DNA of 64,000 nt from CAWGYQ01 sp963817395. Its GTDB lineage: Bacteria; Acidobacteriota; Vicinamibacteria; Vicinamibacterales; CAVPJW01. Made by a program: the position numbers and the translations under genes. The stretch spans positions 248,001 to 312,000 of the forward strand of contig CAWFOC010000004.1 in NCBI GenBank assembly GCA_963817395.1. The letters run 5' to 3'. This document shows, piece by piece, positions 58,606-64,000 of this stretch (the stretch's first letter is position 1; every line of letters starts with the position of its first letter). The notes below the pieces were generated by a model. The model was not told the DNA's origin. It made no database searches and worked only from the letters and a program-made list of their open reading frames with translations.

Positions 58606-59910
58606 ATGAGCACATCAGACTACAAGAACCCCTCGGGCATGGACCTCAGCTTTCTCGGCAAGCCGCATGAATGGGATCCGCGGCGTCTCTACAGCCAGAC
58701 CGGCGCCGATTGGCAGTATCGGGTCGATTTCGACCGCCTCCGGAAAGAACGCCTCGAGAAGCTCAAGGCCGAGATGAAGGCGGCCGATCTCGGTGCGCTG
58801 GTGCTGTTCGCCGGCGCGAACATCCGCTACGCGACGGCCTCCTATCAGGGCAACTGGAAGTACAACATCAACATTCGCTATGCCGTCGTGCCGACCGACG
58901 GCGAGCCGGTTCTCTTCGAGACAGCCGGCTCCGATCTTCAGTGCGCGAAGATCGATCTTCCCTGGATGTCCGGCCGCATCCGGCCCGCGATCACGTGGCA
59001 ATGGGCCGAGGGCGCCGTGCCGTACATGGCCGGCCGGATGGCCGACAGCGTCTTCGAGGTGCTCAAGGAGCACAAGGTCGAGAAGGAAAAGATCGGCATC
59101 GACAATCTCGACATGCCGGCTCTCGAAGCCTTCCAGAAGCTCGGCCTGAACATCGTGAACGGCTGGCCGGTCGTCTCCAAGGCCCGGACGGTCAAGACGC
59201 GCGACGAGATCGAGCTCCTGAAGCAGGCCTCGAGCATCGGCGACGCCGCGATGTGGAAGATCAAGTACGAATGGCTCAAGCCCGGCGTGCGCGAGCGTGA
59301 GATCGAAGCCAAGGTGCACGAGTTCATGCTCTCGCAGGGCTGCGAGATCATCTATGACATCATCGTCGCGTCGGGCGGCAACACCAGCCCCTATCGCCGC
59401 TGGGCGACTGACAAGCTGATTCGCCAGGGCGATCTGGTCATCGTCGACATCAACGCCGTCGGCCCGTCGGGCTACTTCATCGACTTCGTGCGCTGCTTCA
59501 AGTGCGGAGGTCCCTACGGTGCGAAGATGACGCAGAAGGAGATCGATCTCTACATGGAAGTGTACGATTCCATGTACGCGGGCATCGAGAAGCTGCGGCC
59601 GGGCAACACCACGGCAGACGTCGCCGCGGCGTTCCCCGAATACGACGACGACAAGTACGGCACCGTCACGCTGCAGCAGTTCGCGCACAGCATCGGCATC
59701 ACCTTGTACGAGGGCATGTGGATTTCGCGGGCGTATTCGCTGAAGTATCCCGCCGAGATCAAGGAGAACATGTACTTCGCCATCGAGACGTTCGCCGGGC
59801 ATCCGGGACTCGAGCAGACCGCGCGCCTCGAGGAGAACGTGCTCGTCTCCGGAGACGGTCCGGTCGTCTTCACGCGCATGGAGCACATGGAAGAAGCGGT
59901 GAAGCGGTAG
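58606..59910 (+). CDS. M24-family creatinase/prolidase-like protein
   Basis: A 434-residue protein. The N-terminal domain (about 45-195) is the creatinase-like fold. The pita-bread catalytic domain shows the metal ligands Asp in VIVDINAVG, Asp in GYFIDFVRC, His in QFAHSIGI, Glu in FAIETFAG and Glu in RLEENVLV. The AHSIG segment differs from the usual GHGIG. Members hydrolyse Xaa-Pro peptides, creatine or related C-N bonds. Placement behind the Mo-hydroxylase suggests a catabolic C-N hydrolase rather than housekeeping prolidase; this is inference. Confidence 0.82.
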   Translation: MSTSDYKNPSGMDLSFLGKPHEWDPRRLYSQTGADWQYRVDFDRLRKERLEKLKAEMKAADLGALVLFAGANIRYATASYQGNWKYNINIRYAVVPTDGEPVLFETAGSDLQCAKIDLPWMSGRIRPAITWQWAEGAVPYMAGRMADSVFEVLKEHKVEKEKIGIDNLDMPALEAFQKLGLNIVNGWPVVSKARTVKTRDEIELLKQASSIGDAAMWKIKYEWLKPGVREREIEAKVHEFMLSQGCEIIYDIIVASGGNTSPYRRWATDKLIRQGDLVIVDINAVGPSGYFIDFVRCFKCGGPYGAKMTQKEIDLYMEVYDSMYAGIEKLRPGNTTADVAAAFPEYDDDKYGTVTLQQFAHSIGITLYEGMWISRAYSLKYPAEIKENMYFAIETFAGHPGLEQTARLEENVLVSGDGPVVFTRMEHMEEAVKR

Positions 59911-59914
59911 AGAC

Positions 59915-60884
59915 ATGCTACAGGTGGCCGTTTCTGATTCCGTGTTTCCGAACCTGAATCCGGCGCGCGAGGTCCTGTCCAGGATTGGCGCCGAGCTGCA
60001 GATGGCCACGGAGAACACCCCGGAGGCCATCATGCGGGTTGCGTCCGGTGCCGACGCGCTGCTCGTCACCTACGCGAAGATCACGGGGGACATGATCGAG
60101 CAGATGACCCGCTGCCGCATCATCTCCCGCTTCGGCATCGGCGTGGACAACGTGGATTTGGCTGCGGCCACGAAGAAGGGCATCGCGGTGACGAAGGTGC
60201 CCGACTACTGCATCGACGAAGTGTCGGATCATGCCGTCGCCTTGCTGCTGGCCGCGGCTCGCAAGATCCCGCTGGCCAACAGCGAAGTGCATGCCGGCAA
60301 GTGGCACATGCCATCCGTCGTGCCCATCCATCGCCTCCGGGGCAGCGTGCTCGGCCTGGTGGGCTTCGGCCGGATTCCGCAGCTGGTGGCGCCCAAGGCG
60401 CAGTCCTTCGGCCTGCGCGTGATCGCGTTCGACCCGTACGTGCCGGCCGACGTCTTCACGCGCGCGGGCGTCGAGCGCGTCGAGTTGGCCGATCTGCTGA
60501 AGACGTCCGACTACGTGTCGATTCACAGCCCGCTCCTGCCGGAGACGCGAGGCATGTTCAACGCCGAGGCCTTTCGGCAGATGAAGCCGACGGCGTATCT
60601 CATCAACACCGCGCGCGGCCCGATTGTGGACGAGGCAGCCCTTGCGGAAGCGCTCGACGAGGGACGCCTGGCGGGGGCAGCGCTCGACGTGATGACACAG
60701 GAGCCGCCGGCGGGCTCGCCGCTCATCGGGCGAGCCGAACGTGGTGATCACCCCGCACACGAGCTTCTATTCCGAAGAGTCGCTCGTCGAGCTGCAGGTG
60801 AAAGCCGCGGAGGAAGTGGTGGCGGTCCTCTCCGGACGCGCCCCGCGCAATCCCGTGAATCCCGAAGTGCTCCAACGCTCGTGA
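59915..60884 (+). CDS. D-2-hydroxyacid dehydrogenase, frame broken near 60730
   Basis: The start lies four bases after the M24 stop. Motifs are RFGIGVDNVDL, the Rossmann loop GLVGFGRIPQ (Pro where Gly or Ala is usual), Arg in INTARGPIVDE, Glu in TQEPPAG and, after the break, His in VITPHTSFYSEES. One extra base in ATCGGGCGAG at about 60730 breaks the frame; corrected length is 322 residues and the stop is at 60884. It is a second member of the family in the window but not a close copy of 4556-5497. It probably reduces a 2-oxoacid made by the preceding enzymes. Confidence 0.82.
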
Positions 60885-60905
60885 TGAGACCGTGAGGCAC
60901 CTTCC

Positions 60906-61925
60906 ATGAAAGCCATGGTCCTGACGGCGCCGGGCGAGTTGGTCCTCGACGAGGTGGCACGCCCGTCGCCGCCCGAGGACCACGTGCTGGTCGGGATCAC
61001 ACACAGCGGGATCTGCGGCACCGACTACAAGATCTTCAATGGCTCGATTCCCGTGACCTACCCGCGCATCATGGGTCACGAGATGGTGGGCGAGGTCGTC
61101 GACGGCGGTGGCACCGGCCGGTTCCGCGCCGGAGATCGAGTGATCATCGATCCCGAGCTCTACTGCGGTGCGTGCTTTCACTGCCGGATCGGGCAGACGC
61201 ACCTCTGTCCCAGCGGCATGCTGGTAGGCCGCGATACGAACGGCGGGTTCGCGGAGTATCTCGCATCGCCTGCGAGTCATGTCTTCCCGGTGCCGGACGT
61301 GATTGGCATGCGAACGGCGCCGCTCATCCAGGTGCTCACCACCTGTCTGCACGCGCAGCGTCAAATCGACATCTTTGCGGGCGAGTCGGTCGCCGTGCTG
61401 GGACTCGGCGTCACCGGTCAGCTGCACGTGCAGCTCGCCAAGGCGCGCGGCGCCAACCCCGTGATCGGCGTGACACGCAGCGCCGACAAGAGGGCACTGG
61501 CCGAAACACTCGGAGCGGACGTGACGATTCCCGGCGGCGCGGGCGCGATCGACGCCGTGCGCGAGGCGACCAACGGCCGCGGCGCCGACGTGATTATCGA
61601 GACCACGGGCGTTCTCTCCTCGCTGGCCGATGGCATCAAGATGGTCCGCTCGGGCGGGCGGCTGCTGCTCTTCGGCATCTTCACGGTGAAGGAAGGCGCG
61701 CTGCCGTTCTACGACCTGTATTTCAAGGAACTGTCGCTCATCAACGCGCGCGTGGCGAAGAGCGAGGACTATCCTGGCGCGATCTCCCTGGTGGAGCGCG
61801 GCATGGTTCGACTCGAGCCGCTCGTCAGCAACATCATGCCGCTCGGCGAGCTGAAAGCCGCCATCGGGATGCTGGGTTCGGAGGGTGGCGGACAGCGGAT
61901 GAAGATCATCCTGGACCACCAGTAG
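60906..61925 (+). CDS. zinc-dependent alcohol dehydrogenase (threonine/sorbitol DH type)
   Basis: A 339-residue MDR enzyme. Catalytic zinc ligands are Cys37 (GICGTD) and His58-Glu59 (MGHEMVGE). The structural zinc lobe is complete with Cys87, Cys90, Cys93 and Cys101. The Rossmann loop is VLGLGVTGQLHVQLAK. The protein is of normal length and starts 21 bases after the hydroxyacid dehydrogenase stop. An alcohol or amino-alcohol intermediate of the same pathway is the likely substrate. Confidence 0.88.
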   Translation: MKAMVLTAPGELVLDEVARPSPPEDHVLVGITHSGICGTDYKIFNGSIPVTYPRIMGHEMVGEVVDGGGTGRFRAGDRVIIDPELYCGACFHCRIGQTHLCPSGMLVGRDTNGGFAEYLASPASHVFPVPDVIGMRTAPLIQVLTTCLHAQRQIDIFAGESVAVLGLGVTGQLHVQLAKARGANPVIGVTRSADKRALAETLGADVTIPGGAGAIDAVREATNGRGADVIIETTGVLSSLADGIKMVRSGGRLLLFGIFTVKEGALPFYDLYFKELSLINARVAKSEDYPGAISLVERGMVRLEPLVSNIMPLGELKAAIGMLGSEGGGQRMKIILDHQ

Positions 61926-61992
61926 GACGACGTCCCGCCTCATCTGTTCCGGCGTGGACGTTATGGGAAGTGGATCGAGTGAGGAGACAAAC

Positions 61993-62658
61993 ATGATCAA
62001 GCAGGCGCGATTGTTCACGACGGGCGTCATTCTTGCGACGGCCGCCACACTGGTGCTCGCCCCCAGCGCGGCGAGTGCTCAAGCTCCAAAAACGCTGGCC
62101 GAAGTGACGCTCCCCCCTGACGCCGCGAAGCGCGTCATGACGAAGACACAGATCAATGCCGCCACGGCCCGGGCCCTCGTTGATGCGGCTCTGGAGGCTG
62201 CGAAGGGCGGCATGGCGACCTACACGATTTTCATCCTCGCGCCGAACGGTGACATCGTCGAGGCTCATGCGATGGACGGGCAGGTCCCCATCGGTATCGA
62301 GACCGCCCTGCTGAAGGCCAAGACCGTTCTCTACGCGCGGTCTTCGTCGAGGGCCGTGGCCGAGCGGTTTGCCACCGTCGAAGGTCGTCTGATTCGGACT
62401 GACCTCGGGCGCGAGTCCGGACTGGCGTACTACTTCGTGGGCGGTGGGCTGCCCATTCTCGTCGACGGCGAACTGATTGGCGCCATCGGAGTGGGTGGCG
62501 GAAACCGCGACGAGGAGATTGCGCACGCCGCCCTGACGAAGGTGCTCGGGCCGCAGCCTCCGCTGCCGCCGCCCGCAGCCCCCGCCGGTGGCGGCGGGCA
62601 GGCTCCGACGGCTCCAGCGGCTCCGGCGCAGCCACAGGGTCAGCGGCCACCCGGCTAG
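61993..62658 (+). CDS. exported GlcG/HbpS-family heme-binding-like protein
   Basis: A 221-residue protein with a signal peptide (TTGVILATAATLVLAPSAASAQ). The domain TKTQINAATARALVDAALEAAK to GAIGVGGGNRDEEIAHAALTKVL is the GlcG/PduO-C fold (DUF336). The last 35 residues are Pro/Ala/Gly-rich. Start 61993 is set by GAGGAG. Relatives bind heme or cobalamin, or stand in glycolate and alcohol oxidation loci. In this cluster it may serve the dehydrogenases, but its export argues for a periplasmic role. Confidence 0.8.
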   Translation: MIKQARLFTTGVILATAATLVLAPSAASAQAPKTLAEVTLPPDAAKRVMTKTQINAATARALVDAALEAAKGGMATYTIFILAPNGDIVEAHAMDGQVPIGIETALLKAKTVLYARSSSRAVAERFATVEGRLIRTDLGRESGLAYYFVGGGLPILVDGELIGAIGVGGGNRDEEIAHAALTKVLGPQPPLPPPAAPAGGGGQAPTAPAAPAQPQGQRPPG

Positions 62659-62683
62659 CTCCCTTCTCTCATCGAACGACCAT

Positions 62684-62713
62684 GCGCGGGCTCGAGCCGG
62701 CTCGGGCCTGCGC
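62684..62713 (+). terminator. hairpin between GlcG-like and livH genes
   Basis: Thirteen paired bases with two G-U pairs close on loop CCGG (arms 62684-62696 and 62701-62713). No T-run follows. It could be a terminator, an attenuator or a transcript stabiliser. Confidence 0.35.
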
Positions 62714-62760
62714 AGGGTGTCCTTCACCCAGCGCTGTCAGCATCCCCCTTGTGGACTGAG

Positions 62761-63616
62761 ATGATCTACTTCGTCACCCAGTCCCTCAACGGCCTGTTCT
62801 CAGCCGCCTTGCTGTTCCTCATCGCCAGCGGGCTCACGCTCGTCTTCGGCGTGATGCGCGTCGTGAACATCGCGCACGGCTCGTTCTACATGCTGGGCGT
62901 CTATATTGCTCATACCGTGGTCGTGGCGACGCGAAGCCTGCTTCTCGGGACACTGGCGGCCATGGCGGTGGTCGGCGCGATCGGCCTCGGCATGGAACGG
63001 CTGTTCCTGGGTCGATTGGCCGGTCAGCCGCTGGCCCAGATGATGATGACCATGGGGTTCGCCCTCGTGTTTCGCGACGCTAGCGCTGATGATCTGGGGC
63101 GGCGACCCGTTCACGCTGCCGTATCCGGCCTGGCTCCGCGGCTCGATCGAGGTGGGCGAGGTGGTGTTCCCGATCTACCGCCTGTTCGTCATTGCCGTCG
63201 CGATTGTCGTCGGCGTCGTGCTGTGGGCCGTGAACGAGAAGACGCTGGTCGGCGCGAAGCTGCGCGCCGCCGTCGACGACCCTCAGATGGCGTCGGCCAC
63301 CGGCATCAACGTGGCGGTCCTGTCGGGCCTCGTCTTCGCCGCTGGCGCCGCGCTCGCGGCCATGGGCGGCGCCCTGGGCGGACCGATTCTCGGCGGCTTT
63401 CCCGGAATGGACTTCGATCTTCTGCCCCTCGCGTTCGTGGTCGTCATCATCGGAGGAATGGGCAGCCTGAAGGGCGCTCTGGTCGGCAGCGTCGTCGTGG
63501 GCATGATCGACAATTTCGGGAAGGCGCTGGTCCCGGAACTCTCGTACTTCACGCTGTTTGCGCCGATGGTCATCATGCTCGCCATCAAACCCACCGGACT
63601 CTATGGCCGCGCCTAG
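62761..63616 (+). CDS. livH: branched-chain amino acid ABC permease LivH, frame broken near 63075
   Basis: The N-terminus SLNGLFSAALLFLIASGLTLVFGVMRVVNIAHGSFYMLG is the LivH signature region. After the break the protein continues with VGAKLRAAVDDPQMASATGINV and IIGGMGSLKGALVGS, the cytoplasmic coupling loop and last helices. One extra C near 63075 (TTTCGCGACG) breaks the frame; corrected length is 284 residues. Family members import branched-chain amino acids, amides, urea or other small compounds. With the C-N-bond enzymes upstream, an amide or N-compound is possible. Confidence 0.85.
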
Positions 63617-64000
63617 ACCTGGCGAACGCTGGAAGCTTGCGATCCTGGCCGTGCTCGCCCTGGGTCTCGTTGTCGCGCCGCTCGTGCTGACGTCGTACTG
63701 GGTCGGCCTGCTCACTCAAGCGCTCGTCTTCGCCATCCTCGCGATGAGCCTGGACCTGCTCCTCGGCTACACCGGCTTGCCTTCGTTGGGGCACGCAGGC
63801 ATCTTCGGCGTTGCCTCCTACGCGGTCGCGGTGCTCTCTGTGCGTTATCACGCCGGGCCCGGGCTGTCTGCGGCCGGCGCCGTCATGGTGGGCACGCTCC
63901 TCAGTGCCACCTTCGGCCTGTTCGTTTCCCACGTGCGCGACGTCTACTTCCTCATGATCACGCTCGCGCTCGGCATGGTGCTGTGGGGTCTCAGCTATCG
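63603..64000 (+). CDS. livM: branched-chain amino acid ABC permease LivM, 5' part
   Basis: The ATG at 63603 overlaps the livH stop by 14 bases. The 132 residues seen include LLTQALVFAILAMSLDLLLGYTGLPSLGHAGIFGVASYA, the LivM signature, and several helices. The gene runs out of the window. Binding protein and ATPase genes would be expected further downstream. Confidence 0.87.
   Translation, partial: MAAPRPGERWKLAILAVLALGLVVAPLVLTSYWVGLLTQALVFAILAMSLDLLLGYTGLPSLGHAGIFGVASYAVAVLSVRYHAGPGLSAAGAVMVGTLLSATFGLFVSHVRDVYFLMITLALGMVLWGLSY

Noticed and set aside
7020..63080. Programmed +1 frameshifting as the explanation for the breaks
   Set aside because: No common slippery codon, stop or stimulatory structure at the sites, and several breaks in a single gene would be needed.
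1..64000. tRNA, rRNA, CRISPR arrays, insertion sequences, phage or defence genes
   Set aside because: No matching structure, repeat-spacer pattern, transposase or defence domain was found on reading both strands.

Overview
The window is about 64 kb of GC-rich DNA that reads as a chromosomal fragment of an Acidobacteriota member, probably a Vicinamibacteria-type soil lineage. The main support is a VWFA-related protein of the acidobacterial type (50861-52993), two Oar-like TonB receptors with N-terminal carboxypeptidase-regulatory domains, many Tat- or Sec-exported metallo-hydrolases, PQQ/NHL/Kelch/FG-GAP propellers and c-type cytochromes. I see no tRNA, rRNA, IS element, phage gene or CRISPR array. 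The taxonomy is an inference from gene content, not from a marker gene.

Layout. 1-550: truncated HupE/UreJ-like membrane protein (-). 746-8376: a tightly spaced + strand run of quinone oxidoreductase, MmgE/PrpD, MatC-like carrier, 2-hydroxyacid dehydrogenase and a two-subunit exported Mo-hydroxylase, which looks like a carboxylate/oxidative catabolic operon. 8390-13271: a divergent module with DUF6152-response regulator-histidine kinase on - and DUF6152-PepSY membrane protein on +. 13410-22832: NHL propeller, two exported metallo-beta-lactamase-fold proteins around a Tat amidohydrolase, an ACMSD-like amidohydrolase, a lectin-like protein and a diheme cytochrome c. 22993-29276: TonB receptor 1, a perfect terminator, twin Tat amidohydrolases and a Kelch protein. 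29586-34823: tandem alpha/beta-hydrolase units, FG-GAP protein and a second NHL propeller. 34923-42622: spermidine-synthase-like membrane/TPR protein, MFS carrier, lone ABC ATPase, beta-hydroxyacid dehydrogenase and a lone TRAP binding protein. 43403-54119: TonB receptor 2, exported amidase, PVA-dehydrogenase-like quinohemoprotein, VWFA protein, DUF1330 and an MBL protein. 54234-64000: isopropylmalate/homocitrate-synthase-like enzyme, then a + strand catabolic cluster of FAD-less fused xanthine-dehydrogenase-type enzyme, M24 peptidase-like protein, 2-hydroxyacid dehydrogenase, Zn alcohol dehydrogenase, GlcG-like protein and LivH/LivM permeases (LivM cut by the window end).

Taken together the region is a nutrient-scavenging and small-molecule catabolism island: outer-membrane receptors bring in oligomeric or aromatic/amide substrates, exported hydrolases and molybdo/quino-dehydrogenases attack them in the periplasm, and carriers (MatC, MFS, TRAP binding protein, LivHM) take up the products.

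One technical fact dominates the reading. About 27 frame breaks interrupt 15 genes that are otherwise well conserved, and nearly all are a single extra base in the coding sense; removing one base usually restores a protein of normal family length. I treat these as probable sequence errors rather than biology, and give each such gene as one spanning feature. No single gene set proves a wholly new system. The best candidates for follow-up are the divergent DUF6152/two-component/PepSY module, the twin amidohydrolase and tandem hydrolase block downstream of TonB receptor 1, and the FAD-less Mo-hydroxylase cluster at the right end.
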